Positions 1 to 9,282 of a stretch of DNA of 64,000 bases are shown in pieces (the stretch's first letter is position 1; every line of letters starts with the position of its first letter). The notes below the pieces were generated by a model. It saw nothing but the letters and a program-made list of their open reading frames with translations. It had not been told where the DNA came from and did not search any database. This DNA is from DYJB01 sp963777165 (GTDB taxonomy: Bacteria > Chloroflexota > Anaerolineae > Anaerolineales > E44-bin32), in NCBI GenBank assembly GCA_963777165.1, contig CAVZPO010000023.1, forward strand, positions 620,001 through 684,000. Direction: 5' to 3'. Both the position numbers and the translations under genes were made by a program.

Positions 1-760
1 AGATCAGCGCCATCACCTCGCGCAGCGCCTGCCGGCTGTCGCCCAACGCTCGTTCACTCGGCAGGAGTGGGCTGGTGGGCGACCGCGAATCGGTGTGTTC
101 CCTGCTCGGAGAGCCAATCGGCACGATGCCAACGGCCGCCAACGCGCCCAGGGCGCGCCGCATGTGCGTCGGGGAGGTGACGACGATCACACGGCTGACG
201 CCGCGCGCCGCCAGCAGTTCTTCCAAGGCGAGGGCTTCCTCGCGGGTGCTGGATGCCATGGCTTCCTCTACGATCACAGCGTCAGGGATTCCATGGGCCA
301 CAAGCACACGCCGCATCACCGTGCTTTCCGGCTCCCCTCGCCCGGCCTCGCCTCCCGGGCCCCCTGAAGGAATCACCAGCAGCGTCGGCAGAATCGCATA
401 GACCCGCGCCGCCTCAAGCGCCCTCAACGCGCTGGCCTCGCTGGGCGCGCTGAAAGCCAGTTCGTCCGCGCGAAATGTTTCGCTCCCTCCCCCGAGGACA
501 ACGATCGCCTCGGCACCTTGAGCGTCGGCCGCTCCCTGCAGGGGCCGGGAGGCTCCGGTCAGGGCACGTTCGAGGGTGGTGGCAGTCACCGGCAGAGACA
601 GGAGCCAGTAGGCGGTGGCCAGCGCTGCCAGCCAGCCGACGCCCCAGCGGCGGGTTCGCTTCCCGGCCATCAGCAGGGCCACTCCGACCGTCAAGCCCAG
701 GAGCAGGAACCCGGTCGAGCCGGGCACCAGCATGGACTTCACTACATCGATCACGTCCAC
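1..760 (-). CDS. YdcF/SanA-family (DUF218) membrane protein, C-terminus cut by window edge
   Basis: Translated leftward from a GTG at 760, preceded by GGAG about 8 bases upstream; the C-terminus lies outside the window. The N-terminus has a membrane segment (GFLLLGLTVGVALLMAG) and a second hydrophobic stretch (LAALATAYWLLSLPVT). Then follows the DUF218 core: AEAIVVLGGG, a region rich in ARVYAILPTLLVIPSGG, and STREEALALEELL followed by VIVVTSPTHMRRA. This is the order seen in YdcF/ElyC/SanA proteins, which are envelope-associated with poorly defined activity. It lies about 100 bases downstream of, and co-oriented with, the GT4 glycosyltransferase gene, so the two may be co-transcribed. The family call is sound; the function is unknown. 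Confidence 0.8.
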   Translation of the reverse strand, partial: MDVIDVVKSMLVPGSTGFLLLGLTVGVALLMAGKRTRRWGVGWLAALATAYWLLSLPVTATTLERALTGASRPLQGAADAQGAEAIVVLGGGSETFRADELAFSAPSEASALRALEAARVYAILPTLLVIPSGGPGGEAGRGEPESTVMRRVLVAHGIPDAVIVEEAMASSTREEALALEELLAARGVSRVIVVTSPTHMRRALGALAAVGIVPIGSPSREHTDSRSPTSPLLPSERALGDSRQALREVMALI

Positions 761-856
761 CCTCTCACTCCATCGGCGATCGGGAAAGCGAGCCTGCAGT
801 GCGGTGTTGCGCGGGAATGCACCGCCAGGGGACTCCCGCGATGCGAGGCCGAGACT

Positions 857-2105
857 TCACGCGTGCTTCTTGAGCAGCGTGCCGTACAGGCTCAGGATCT
901 GGTCGGCGATCAGCGGCCAGGCGTAGCCTCGGGCGTACTCGGCCGCCTGTCGTCCAAGGCGAGTGCGAAGGACTTCATCCTCGACCAACCGCCGCAGCCG
1001 GTCGGCCAGCGCTACTGAGTCGCCCGCCGGGACGTGGAAGCCCGTCTCGTTGTCGCGCACCAGGAAGGCCAGGCCGCCCGTCTCGGAGGCCACCACCGGT
1101 CGCCCGCAGGCCATGGCCTCCAGCGCCACGAGCCCGAAGGACTCGTAGTGGGAAGGCACCACCACGGCGATCGCCGCGGAATAGTAGTACTGGAGCGTGT
1201 CCTGATCCTGCTTGCCAACGAACGTCACAATGTCATCGATCCCCAGTGTGGCCCGCATGGACTTCAGCCGACCCATCTCCTCGGTCATCCGTGCGGGGTC
1301 GACATCCGGATCGCCGCCGATCACGGCCACGCACAGCGGGTGTCTGGCCAGTGCGCCCTGCTGCGAGAGAAGCGCCATCGCTTCCAGGAGGGTGTCAATG
1401 CCCTTGAGGCGTTCGATGCGACCGACGAACAAGATCATGCTCCGGTCGGCCGGGACGCCGACGAACTCCCTGGCCTCGTCCACCGGGATCGGGTAGAACC
1501 GACTGGTGTCCACGCCCGGCGGGATGACAACGACGCGCCGAATGTCGGCGTGGTACAGCCACTGGAACTGCGCCAGCTCGGCCTGCGTAGAGGCCACGAT
1601 GGCGTCGGCATCCCGCAACAGCCGGGTCTCCGAGTCAAGGCGAAAGGCCGAACTCGGTCTCCTGCGCACTGCGCGCCACGCGATTCTTCATAGCCGCCAG
1701 GGTGTGGAACATCTGCACCACCGGAACCCCCCAGCTGGCGCGCAAGTCGAGCGCCGCAAGGCCGGAGAGCCAGTAGTGGCTGTGGATCAGATCGTAGCGA
1801 GTGCCTTTGGTCTCGGCGAAGGCCTCCACACCGGCAACGAACTCGCCCAGGTGATCTGGCAAGACGTCTTTGGGCAGGGGCGTCTCCGGCCCGGACCGCA
1901 CGTGGACGATTCGGTTTCCGTACCCCAGGTCGTGCAGAACGTGCGGGACATGATCGTCCTGCGAACGGGTGAAGACGTCGACGCCTACGCCCCGTCGCCC
2001 GAGCTCGCGGGTGAGGTCCCGGACGTAGACGTTCATGCCGCCGGTTTCCTTGCCGCCGAGCGTCGCCAGCGGGCAGGTATGGTAGGAGATCATCGCCACG
2101 CGCAC
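857..2105 (-). CDS. GT4-family glycosyltransferase (MshA/sucrose-phosphate-synthase-like), frameshifted
   Basis: Retaining GT-B glycosyltransferase that would use a nucleotide sugar in the cytoplasm. The GTG start at 2105 is chosen because GGAGGA lies 10 bases upstream and the product begins with the family signature SYHTCPLATLGGKETGGMN. The reading frame shifts near 1648-1653: the upstream part ends ...SAQETEF and the next frame continues with RLDSETRLLRDADAIVAST. Removing one base gives a continuous 415-aa protein, normal for the family. The C-terminal half carries the donor-site EX7E motif in HYESFGLVALEAMACG. The acceptor cannot be deduced. The frame break looks like a one-base insertion error rather than decay, because both halves are well conserved. 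Confidence 0.8.
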
Positions 2106-2199
2106 GCCGCGATTATCCTCCGAGTGCCCGGGATTGCCAAGGTGCACCCGCACATCGGACGGGCGCGCCTGAGTCCTGTTCATCCCTCGCGGCGGCTGG

Positions 2200-2205
2200 T
2201 ATAAT
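2200..2205 (+). promoter_or_regulatory. -10 box (TATAAT) of tRNA-Thr promoter
   Basis: A perfect TATAAT lies 10 bases before the tRNA-Thr 5' end, with a poor -35 match (TGTTCA at 2177). The position fits direct transcription of the tRNA. The divergent GT4 start is about 95 bases away on the other strand. Confidence 0.55.
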
Positions 2206-2215
2206 CCCGCCCGTT

Positions 2216-2288
2216 GCCACCATAGCTCAGCTGGCAGAGCGGGCGTTTCGTAAACGTCAGGTCGTGGGTTCGAATCCCACTGGTGGCT
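2216..2288 (+). tRNA. tRNA-Thr (anticodon CGT)
   Basis: A 73-base cloverleaf. The acceptor stem GCCACCA pairs with TGGTGGC and the discriminator is T. The D arm is AGCTCAGCTGGCAGAGC and the T arm has GGTTCGAATCC. The anticodon loop TTCGTAA gives CGT, reading ACG (Thr). CCA is not encoded. No intron or irregular stem is seen. Confidence 0.95.
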
Positions 2289-2353
2289 CTCCTCCCAGCT
2301 CCAGCCAAGCTCCCAGGTTTTGTCGGCTCCCGAATGCCAGGAAGTACACAAGA

Positions 2354-2467
2354 GTGACGCTGAACATCGGGGTTACGGAAGCTCTCGCCGTTTGCCTGTG
2401 CACCTCCGTTGGCCTGATCGGCCTGTTTGCAGTGGCCTTGATCCTCATCGTCGCCTACCGACACTGA
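2354..2467 (+). CDS. Possible small single-pass membrane peptide (37 aa)
   Basis: A GTG-started reading frame with AGGAAG about 9 bases upstream encodes a 37-residue peptide that is almost entirely one hydrophobic helix (SVGLIGLFAVALILIVAYRH at the C-terminus), ending in positively charged residues. It sits between tRNA-Thr and the YbaK-like gene, 8 bases before the latter's ATG, so it could be translationally coupled. I do not recognise a family. It could be fortuitous. Confidence 0.35.
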   Translation: MTLNIGVTEALAVCLCTSVGLIGLFAVALILIVAYRH

Positions 2468-2475
2468 GGCCTTCG

Positions 2476-2971
2476 ATGTCATCCGCGCCTGAGCCTCTTC
2501 CACCCGCCGCCCAACGCGTCCAGGATGCGCTCATCGCTCTCGGGCGGACCTATGTCGTCCACCAGCTCGACCGCTCGACACGGACCGCCGCCGAGGCGGC
2601 GCAGGCTGTCGGTTGCCAGGTCGGTCAGATTGCCAAGTCACTGGTCTTCCGCGGGCAGAGCTACCGGGCGTCCGGTCCTGGCGATCGCCTGTGGCGCGAA
2701 CCGGGTGAGCGAGGCCCGGCTGGCGGACCTGCTGGGAGAACCGGTGGAGAAGGCCACCCCGGAATTCGTCCGTGAGACAACCGGCTTCGCCATCGGGGGC
2801 GTGCCCCCGCTCGGCCACGCAGCCGCGCTGCCGATCTACATCGATGAGGACTTGTTGCAGTTCGACGTGATCTGGGCGGCGGCTGGCACCCCGCACGCGG
2901 TCTTCCCTCTACCTCCCGGCGACCTGCCGGCGCTCACCGGCGGCCAGGTCGCCGTATTTCGCGCCGGGTGA
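2476..2971 (+). CDS. YbaK/EbsC-type aminoacyl-tRNA deacylase, frameshifted
   Basis: Trans-editing domain that hydrolyses mischarged tRNA (Cys-tRNA-Pro or related). The start is the ATG at 2476. The N-terminal part shows the family pattern RTAAEAAQAVGCQVGQIAKS followed by LVF; the next frame resumes with RPVLAIACGANRVSE and includes the late motif GGVPPLGH. The break is near 2664-2668, and removing one base restores a 164-aa protein of the usual length. The conserved lysine of AKSLVF is present. It is probably functional in the real genome. Confidence 0.8.
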
Positions 2972-3037
2972 GTTCGCGCGAGCTGCGGGCCGCGGTCGGT
3001 ACCCCGGCGCTCGAGGCGGTTGCCGGCGCGGCGACGG

Positions 3038-3043
3038 TATAAT
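3038..3043 (+). promoter_or_regulatory. -10 box abutting udk start; leaderless mRNA likely
   Basis: TATAAT ends 6 bases before the udk ATG, so transcription would begin at or within a base or two of the ATG. There is no Shine-Dalgarno sequence between box and start. No good -35 is visible. Confidence 0.5.
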
Positions 3044-3049
3044 GAACTC

Positions 3050-3682
3050 ATGCCCGACCGCCCGACGCCCGTGATCATCGGCATTGCCGGAGGCACCGGC
3101 TCCGGAAAGACCACCGTGGCCAACGTGATTCTCGAGCGTGCCGGCGCGGCGCACATCGCCTTCCTGCCGCACGATGCCTACTACAAGGCCCTGGAGGATC
3201 TGCCCCGCTTCCAGCGCGAGACGCTGAACTTCGACCACCCCAACTCGCTGGAGACCTCGCTGCTGGTGCAACACCTGCGCCGTCTGCGGGCAGGGGAAGC
3301 GGTCGAGATCCCCGTCTACGACTTCACCACCCACTCGCGCACGCAGCGGACGACGCGCGTCGAACCTCAGCCGATCATCCTGGTGGAGGGCATCCTGATC
3401 TTCGCCGAGCCCGACCTGCGCGAGCTCTTCGACGTGTGCATCTTCGTCGATACCGCCCCGGACGTCCGGTTCATCCGTCGCTTGCAGCGTGATGTCAAAG
3501 AACGCGGACGGACGGTCGAGTTGGTCATTCACCAGTACGAGACATCCGTCCGACCGATGCATCTGGAGTTCGTCGAGCCGTCCAAGCGCTACGCGGACGT
3601 GATTATCCCCGAGGGCGGCCTCAATCTGGTCGCCATGGACATGGTCGTGGCCAGGATCGACACGCTGCTCCGCCAACGCTGA
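3050..3682 (+). CDS. udk: Uridine kinase
   Basis: Phosphorylates uridine and cytidine to UMP and CMP in pyrimidine salvage (cytoplasmic). The 210-aa product has the P-loop GGTGSGKTT at residues 14-22, the Asp-containing substrate segment HDAYYK, and NFDHPNSLE followed by PVYDFTTHSR, all diagnostic of the uridine kinase/PRK family. The length matches bacterial Udk. The ATG at 3050 is chosen because the similarity starts at PVIIGIAGG; no ribosome-binding site is present, consistent with the abutting -10 box. It is followed after 15 bases by the cyclophilin gene, probably co-transcribed. Confidence 0.93.
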   Translation: MPDRPTPVIIGIAGGTGSGKTTVANVILERAGAAHIAFLPHDAYYKALEDLPRFQRETLNFDHPNSLETSLLVQHLRRLRAGEAVEIPVYDFTTHSRTQRTTRVEPQPIILVEGILIFAEPDLRELFDVCIFVDTAPDVRFIRRLQRDVKERGRTVELVIHQYETSVRPMHLEFVEPSKRYADVIIPEGGLNLVAMDMVVARIDTLLRQR

Positions 3683-3697
3683 CCCAAGGAGACCCGC

Positions 3698-4210
3698 ATG
3701 CCCGCACAGAAGTTTTCCGCCCCGCCCGCGATGGCGCTCAAGCCGAACCAGCGCTACCAGGCACGCATTGAGACCGACTCGGGCGATATCCTGGTCGACC
3801 TGCACGCGGACCTGGCGCCGGTTACGGTCAACAACTTCGTTTTTCTGGCGCGCCAGGGGTTCTACGACGGGGTGATCTTTCACCGCGTGATCGCCAACTT
3901 CATGGCTCAAACCGGCGATCCGACCGGGACGGGCACCGGCGGACCCGGCTACCAGTTCAAAGACGAATTCGATCAGACGCTTCGTCATTCCGTCCCGGGG
4001 GTGCTGTCGATGGCCAACGCCGGGCCGAACACCAACGGCTCGCAGTTCTTCCTGACGCATGTCGCTACGCCCTGGCTCGACGGCAAACACTCGGTGTTTG
4101 GTCGGGTGGTCGGCGGGATGGACGTGTTGATGTCGATCCCGGTGCGCGACCCCGGCAATCGCAATGCGCCGGCCGTCGCCATTCGACGGATCGAGATCCT
4201 CGAAGCGTGA
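3698..4210 (+). CDS. Cyclophilin-type peptidyl-prolyl cis-trans isomerase
   Basis: The 170-aa protein has the full cyclophilin fold signature: FVFLARQGFYDGVIFHRVI, FMAQTGDPTGTGTGGPGY, FKDEF, LSMANAGPNTNGSQFFLT and LDGKHSVFGRV. The catalytic Arg (in FHRVI) and the Phe/Gln residues are present. No signal peptide is seen, so it should act in the cytoplasm. AAGGAG lies 7 bases upstream of the ATG. Its stop overlaps the start of the next gene (GTGA), indicating translational coupling to the VTT protein. Confidence 0.93.
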   Translation: MPAQKFSAPPAMALKPNQRYQARIETDSGDILVDLHADLAPVTVNNFVFLARQGFYDGVIFHRVIANFMAQTGDPTGTGTGGPGYQFKDEFDQTLRHSVPGVLSMANAGPNTNGSQFFLTHVATPWLDGKHSVFGRVVGGMDVLMSIPVRDPGNRNAPAVAIRRIEILEA

Positions 4211-4770
4211 GCGAGCCGAAGCCTGACCCGCGGCGGCGGCTGACGATCCTGCGTCTGCTCGCCCTGCTGGCAGTCATCGGCATCACCGTCTTCATCTTCT
4301 CCATCCGAGACCGGGCGGAACAGATCGCCGGCTACGGGTATCCCGGCATCTTCCTTATCTCGGTTCTGGCCAATGCGACGCTGATCCTTCCTGCCCCCGG
4401 GTGGGCGGTCACCTTCGCCATGGGCGCGGTCTTCCACCCACTCGGCGTTGGACTTGCCGCGGCCTCCGGCGCCACGCTCGGCGAGCTCACCGGATACATG
4501 GCCGGGTTCAGCGGCCAGGCGGTGATGGAGAACACCCGCGTCTACGATCGCCTCTTGGACTGGACCCGCCGCTTCGGGGGACTGACCATCATCGCCCTGG
4601 CCGCCATCCCCAACCCGCTCTTCGATCTGGCAGGGATCGCTGCCGGAGCGCTGCGCATGCCGGTGGGCCTGTTCCTGCTTTACACCTGGATCGGGAAGAT
4701 GATCAAGATGGTGCTGCTGGCTTACGGGGGCGCGGCCTCAATCGGCTGGCTGGAGGCGCTCGCACATTAG
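4207..4770 (+). CDS. VTT/SNARE-associated (DedA-like) membrane protein
   Basis: A 187-aa integral membrane protein starting at a GTG that overlaps the cyclophilin stop by four bases. Helices begin at LRLLALLAVIGITVFIFS, GYPGIFLISVLANATLILP, FAMGAVFHPLGVGLAAASG and near the C-terminus. The segment FGGLTIIALAAIPNPLFDLA resembles the conserved reentrant region of VTT/DedA proteins, proposed lipid scramblases or transporters. The substrate is unknown. Confidence 0.75.
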   Translation: MSEPKPDPRRRLTILRLLALLAVIGITVFIFSIRDRAEQIAGYGYPGIFLISVLANATLILPAPGWAVTFAMGAVFHPLGVGLAAASGATLGELTGYMAGFSGQAVMENTRVYDRLLDWTRRFGGLTIIALAAIPNPLFDLAGIAAGALRMPVGLFLLYTWIGKMIKMVLLAYGGAASIGWLEALAH

Positions 4771-4941
4771 GCGCAAGCGCAAGGACGACCTTCCGTCCCG
4801 CTCTTCCCATGCTCCAATGCTGGCGCGGGTCCCCCGATTGGCTTGCGGCAGAAAGAGACTTACGCGTTCTCGTGGGTCGGGGTACGAATGCGATGGCAGA
4901 CGCCATCAGCCTGCCAGGGCGGCTGTGCTCCCCGTGGTCGC

Positions 4942-5769
4942 TTAGCCGAGGGTTCGCTCTCCATCGATCAACAAGTAGTAAGCCCGCGGGACGCGCTCGC
5001 CTCGGAGCCACAAGTAGTCGGTCAACCAGTAGCCTCGCGAAAACGCCTCGGAGAGAATCGTGTCCAGGTGGGCGCGCCATTCCTCTGCCAGCGCTGGGTC
5101 GCGCGCCTGCAGGTCCTCCAATGCATGCGGCACTTCCACGAGGGCTGTGGCGCCGTCGGGGGGGACATCGCCGCCTGTGGGATGAAGTAGACCATCCTCG
5201 TCGAGCAGGCCGGCATTGAGCTTCGGCGCCCCGGCATCGAGCGCGTTCGCCAGGTCCAGTTCAGGCCGTCCGCCTGCAAGTCGCGATTGCACCCGGGCCG
5301 AGCTCACCCACCATTCGATCCCCAGTAGGCTGCCGCGGACGTCCCCTGCCCCGCCAAGCAGGCTCCTGCTCACCGCCCCCAGTTTGCGGACCGCCAGATG
5401 GGCCAGGCGCCCCTCTAGCGGGTCCTGATGCCAGGTAACAAGCTGTACCCCTTTTTGGATGGCCAGCAGGCGCTGCAGGCGCATCAGGCCCGCACCGACC
5501 CCCTTGCCGGAAGCGTCCGCCCGCACTGCCAGGCCGATGACGTGCAGGCGCGCCTGTTCGACACGCGGGGGCAAGGCGTCGTCGGGCACGAGCCGGCTTG
5601 CCGTCGCCCCGACCAGCCTGTCCACCTCGTACGCGCCGAGGACAACGCTCTCGGCGCCGAGGATTGTCTCTCCTTCTATCCCGTGCGCCTGACCCAGGAG
5701 GGCTCCCGCCTGGCGCAACTCGTCCTCGCCGCCCAGCAACCGAAAGGATACGCTCGGATCGATGCTCAT
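4942..5769 (-). CDS. GNAT-superfamily acetyltransferase (COG3375-like)
   Basis: A 275-aa protein. The acetyl-CoA site is in the first half: ARLHVIGLAVRADASGKGVG followed by AGLMRLQRLLAIQKG. It then shows WHQDPLEGRLAHLAVRKLGA, typical of the larger COG3375 group rather than a minimal GNAT domain. The C-terminal third (EEWRAHLDTILSEAFSRGY) also fits that group. The ATG at 5769 overlaps the stop of the upstream epimerase gene (ATGA), so the two form an operon. The acyl acceptor is unknown. Confidence 0.75.
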   Translation of the reverse strand: MSIDPSVSFRLLGGEDELRQAGALLGQAHGIEGETILGAESVVLGAYEVDRLVGATASRLVPDDALPPRVEQARLHVIGLAVRADASGKGVGAGLMRLQRLLAIQKGVQLVTWHQDPLEGRLAHLAVRKLGAVSRSLLGGAGDVRGSLLGIEWWVSSARVQSRLAGGRPELDLANALDAGAPKLNAGLLDEDGLLHPTGGDVPPDGATALVEVPHALEDLQARDPALAEEWRAHLDTILSEAFSRGYWLTDYLWLRGERVPRAYYLLIDGERTLG

Positions 5770-6710
5770 AGGCCTTTCCGCGCGGCAAGCTGACGCGCCA
5801 ACAACTCCCATTCCCAGTTCTTGCCGTGCAGGTGATCGAGGTGCGCCTCCAACCTGGCCGGCTGCAACCCAAACAGTCGCGGGACCGAGTCGATCTCTGC
5901 CGTGCGGTTTGCTGCCAGGTAGTCGAGGAAGAAGGGTGTGATCGGCGGGCGCGGCAGGAGGCGGCGCAGCACCGCAGCGCCGACGCGCAGATACGGCTGG
6001 CGCGTGGGGAGGATGATGCGGGTCAACCCGGCGGCAGCGAGCACCAGGCTCATGACTTGACGCAGGCTGTGATACTCGGGCCCCCCGAGCTCCAAGGCCA
6101 CTGCGGAGGGCGGCCGATCTTCCAGCGTCCATGTGATGGCTGTGGCCAGGTCTTCGACCCACAGCGGCTGAAGGAGCATGTCCCCGTCCCCCGGAAGCAG
6201 GAACACCAGCGGGACCGAGGCTGCCAGCATGGCCAGCGGGCGTGTGAAATGATCCTCGGCTCCGAACAGCACCGCCGGACGCAGAATCGTGTGCGGCACG
6301 CCGGCGATCCGGAGGTGCTCCTCGGCTTGGGCCTTGGCGCGCAGCACAGGGTAGGCCGATTCGCGATTGGCTCCCAGGTGGCTGACGTATACCAGGTGCC
6401 GCACACCCGCCTGCGCGCCGGCTTCGGCCAGTGTGCGCGTGCCGTCCACATCCGTGCGCTGCAGCGCGGCGGGGTTCCCCGTGCGCTCCGCGCTGGCGAG
6501 GTGAACGATCGAGTCCACTCCAACCAGCGCCGCCCGGATGCCGCGCGGATCGTTGAGCGATGCCAGGGCCACATCCACCGGCACCCCTGCCGGCAAACGC
6601 GGGCTGCGCTGTGCCGGCTTGAGAAGTGTCCGGACCTGGAACCCGGCCGCGCTGAGATGCCGCAAGACGGTGCGTCCCACAAAACCGGTCCCACCGGTGA
6701 CCAGGATCAT
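5766..6710 (-). CDS. NAD(P)-binding epimerase/NDUFA9-like SDR protein
   Basis: Extended short-chain dehydrogenase of 314 aa. The N-terminal Rossmann motif is MILVTGGTGFVGRTVLRHL; IVHLASAERTGN and LVYVSHLGANRESAYPVLRA with K next form the central part. In place of the usual YxxxK the active region reads AYPVLRAKAQAE, as in atypical SDRs (NmrA/NDUFA9 type). It ends with RKGL and overlaps the GNAT start. Promoter sequence must lie in the 170 bases shared with the divergent fabF gene. Substrate unknown. Confidence 0.8.
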   Translation of the reverse strand: MILVTGGTGFVGRTVLRHLSAAGFQVRTLLKPAQRSPRLPAGVPVDVALASLNDPRGIRAALVGVDSIVHLASAERTGNPAALQRTDVDGTRTLAEAGAQAGVRHLVYVSHLGANRESAYPVLRAKAQAEEHLRIAGVPHTILRPAVLFGAEDHFTRPLAMLAASVPLVFLLPGDGDMLLQPLWVEDLATAITWTLEDRPPSAVALELGGPEYHSLRQVMSLVLAAAGLTRIILPTRQPYLRVGAAVLRRLLPRPPITPFFLDYLAANRTAEIDSVPRLFGLQPARLEAHLDHLHGKNWEWELLARQLAARKGL

Positions 6711-6883
6711 CGCACCGCGCCCCGAAGGGACTCGGCTTGGTCAAGATCGCCGCGTGAGTCGCCTGTGCGCCGAAGCTCTTGGCCCATCGCGGGCCGGATT
6801 GTAGCATAACGGCCTGCGCATCCCCTTCCGCACCGCGGGGTTAATCTGGCGTGAGGGGTTGAAGTTCGGCGGAGGAGGAGAGC

Positions 6884-8143
6884 GTGTCGCGTTCGTCGGT
6901 CGTCATCACAGGGGTTGGCTGCCTCAGCCCTCTAGGCAACGACGTAAACAGCAGCTGGCGAGGCGCGGTCGCCGGTGTGTCAGGCGTCGGACCCATCCAG
7001 GCCTTCGATGCTTCGGGGCACGAGACCCGCTTTGCCGCCGAGGTCAAAGGATTCGATGCTGATGGGCTCCTCGGTCGCCGCCTGTCGCGGCGCATGGACC
7101 GCTTCACGCAATTCGCCGTGGTGGCTACGCAGCAGGCATTGGAACACGCCGGGCTGACAATTGACGAGCGCAACCGCGATCGCGTCGGCGTACTCGTCGG
7201 CACCGGCATCGGGGGCATCGGCACGCTGCTGGCCGAGGCCGAACGCGCGCGGCAGGTCGGCCTGCGCCGGGTCTCGCCGTTCCTGGTCCCCATGATGCTT
7301 CCCGATACGGCGAGCGGCCAGATCGCCATCGTCTTTGGCGCCCGCGGCCCCAATATGGCCGTCGTGACCGCCTGCGCCACTGGCGGGAATGCCATCGGCG
7401 AGGCGGCGGAGATCATCCGCCGCGGCGCGGCCGACGTGATGATCGCCGGGGGCGCCGAGGCCGCTATCCTGCCCCTGACGCTGGCCGGCTTCAACGTCAT
7501 GGACGCCATCTCGCGCCGCAACGACGACCCCCCGGGCGCCTCCCGCCCCTTCGATCGCGACCGGGATGGGTTTGTCATGGGCGAGGGCGCCGGTGTGCTG
7601 ATCCTCGAATCGCTCGAGCATGCGCGCCGCCGCGGCGCCGAGCCGCTGGCCGAGGTCACGGGCTACGCCGCCACCAACGACGCCTATCACCTCTCGGCCC
7701 CGGCTGAGAATGGCGCCGGCGCCGCCGCCTGCATGCGCCTGGCGCTCGAGTCGGCGGGCCTGCAACCGCACGACATCGGTTACATCAACGCGCATGGGAC
7801 GAGCACGCGGCTGAACGACGCCAGCGAAACCGCGGCGATCAAGTCCGCCCTGGGCGAACACGCCTACCATGTTCCGATCTCATCGACCAAGTCGACGACC
7901 GGCCACCTGTTCGGCGCCGCCGGCGCACTCGAAGCCATCTTCTGTGTCCAGGCGCTGCGAGAGGGGATCCTGCCCCCCACGATCAACTACACCACCCCCG
8001 ACCCGGCCTGTGACCTGGACTACATCCCGAATACGGCGCGGCGCGCAGCGCCGCGTCACGTCTTGAGCAACTCATTCGGATTCGGCGGACACAATGCCTG
8101 CCTGGTCCTCTCGCGCACGCCGCAGGACGGGGAGGTCGTATGA
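6884..8143 (+). CDS. fabF: Beta-ketoacyl-ACP synthase II
   Basis: Condensing enzyme for fatty acid elongation. The 419-aa thiolase-fold protein has the catalytic Cys in VVTACATGGNAIGEA and the two catalytic His in YINAHGTSTRLND and STKSTTGHLFGAAG; FGFGGHNACLV closes the protein. The GTG start at 6884 follows GGAGGAGGAG closely. The stop overlaps the ATG of the fabH-like gene, so both synthases are made from one message. Confidence 0.93.
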   Translation: MSRSSVVITGVGCLSPLGNDVNSSWRGAVAGVSGVGPIQAFDASGHETRFAAEVKGFDADGLLGRRLSRRMDRFTQFAVVATQQALEHAGLTIDERNRDRVGVLVGTGIGGIGTLLAEAERARQVGLRRVSPFLVPMMLPDTASGQIAIVFGARGPNMAVVTACATGGNAIGEAAEIIRRGAADVMIAGGAEAAILPLTLAGFNVMDAISRRNDDPPGASRPFDRDRDGFVMGEGAGVLILESLEHARRRGAEPLAEVTGYAATNDAYHLSAPAENGAGAAACMRLALESAGLQPHDIGYINAHGTSTRLNDASETAAIKSALGEHAYHVPISSTKSTTGHLFGAAGALEAIFCVQALREGILPPTINYTTPDPACDLDYIPNTARRAAPRHVLSNSFGFGGHNACLVLSRTPQDGEVV

Positions 8144-9258
8144 CTCGTTACGCACACATCACCGGCTGGGGAATGGCCGTCCCCGATACCATCCTGACCA
8201 ACGCAGATCTGGAAGGCATGGTCGAGACGACGGACGAATGGATCACCAGCCGCACCGGGATCCGCGAGCGGCGCATCGCCTCCAAGACCGAGAGCACGGC
8301 CACCTTGGCCGCCCGCGCCGGCCGCAAGGCCCTGGAATCCACGACCCTGGCAGCGCGGGATCTCGATCTGATCATCGTCGCCTCGGCCTCCCCTGAGCAC
8401 CTGTTCCCCGCCACGGCCTGCCTGGTGCAGGATGCATTAGGGGCCGTCCGGGCAGGCGCTTTCGACCTCTCGGCGGCCTGCAGCGGGTTCATCTATGCCG
8501 TCCATCTGGCAACGCAGGCAATCCGCACCGGCGCCATCGACAACGTACTGGTCATCGGCGCCGAGACGCTGTCCCGGCTCGTGGACTGGGAAGACCGCGA
8601 GACCTGCGTCTTGTTCGGAGATGGGGCCGGGGCCTTTGTGCTGGAGGCTCGCACGACGCCCGGAGGCGTGTTGTCCGGGGTCCTGCGCTCGGACGGATCG
8701 GGCGGCAGCCTGCTGGCGGTTCCAGCCGGCGGAAGCCGCCTTCCCGCCTCGATCGAGACGGTCGAGCGGAAGCAGCACAAGATTCAAATGAACGGCCGGG
8801 AGGTCTACCGCTTCGCCACGCGCGTGATGGCCAGCGCCACCCGGGAAGTTGTCGCCGATGCCGGCCTGACGCTGGACGACATCGAGCTGGTCGTCCCGCA
8901 TCAAGCCAACCTGCGCATCATCGAGGCAGCCGCCCGCGGGCTGCACCTACCGATGGAACGGTTCATGGTCAACATCGAGCGCTACGGCAACACCTCCAGC
9001 GCCTCCATCCCCATCGCCGTGTGTGAAGCGGTGCAGCAGGGGCGTGTCCGCCCCGGCGACCACCTCGTTCTGGTCGGCTTCGGCGCCGGCCTAACGTGGG
9101 GCGCGCTGGCCCTCCAGTGGGTCGAGACCCTGCGCCCCGCCCCCGCCGCCCGCACCGGTCTTTCGCTGTGGACTTTCTTGGCCCACCTGCGCTCACTCGC
9201 CTTACGCATCTGGCGCCGCATCGAAGGACTGTTCTGGAGCACTTCCTCCAACGACTAG
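8140..9258 (+). CDS. fabH: Beta-ketoacyl-ACP synthase III
   Basis: Initiates fatty acid synthesis by condensing an acyl-CoA with malonyl-ACP. Catalytic residues are visible: Cys in FDLSAACSGFIYAVH, His in ELVVPHQANLRI and Asn in IERYGNTSSASIP. ITNADLEGMVETTDEWI-like and SRTGIRERRIA segments are at the N-terminus. At 372 aa it is about 40 residues longer than usual; the extra C-terminal tail (starting RPAPAARTG) ends in a hydrophobic, basic stretch and might contact membrane or partner. It is followed by a strong hairpin terminator. Confidence 0.92.
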   Translation: MTRYAHITGWGMAVPDTILTNADLEGMVETTDEWITSRTGIRERRIASKTESTATLAARAGRKALESTTLAARDLDLIIVASASPEHLFPATACLVQDALGAVRAGAFDLSAACSGFIYAVHLATQAIRTGAIDNVLVIGAETLSRLVDWEDRETCVLFGDGAGAFVLEARTTPGGVLSGVLRSDGSGGSLLAVPAGGSRLPASIETVERKQHKIQMNGREVYRFATRVMASATREVVADAGLTLDDIELVVPHQANLRIIEAAARGLHLPMERFMVNIERYGNTSSASIPIAVCEAVQQGRVRPGDHLVLVGFGAGLTWGALALQWVETLRPAPAARTGLSLWTFLAHLRSLALRIWRRIEGLFWSTSSND

Positions 9259-9282
9259 CGCATCCGATGGCGCGAAGACACA

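Noticed and set aside
5826..6809. A 327-codon plus-strand frame over the epimerase gene
   Set aside because: Shadow of the epimerase gene, which has clear Rossmann motifs on the other strand.
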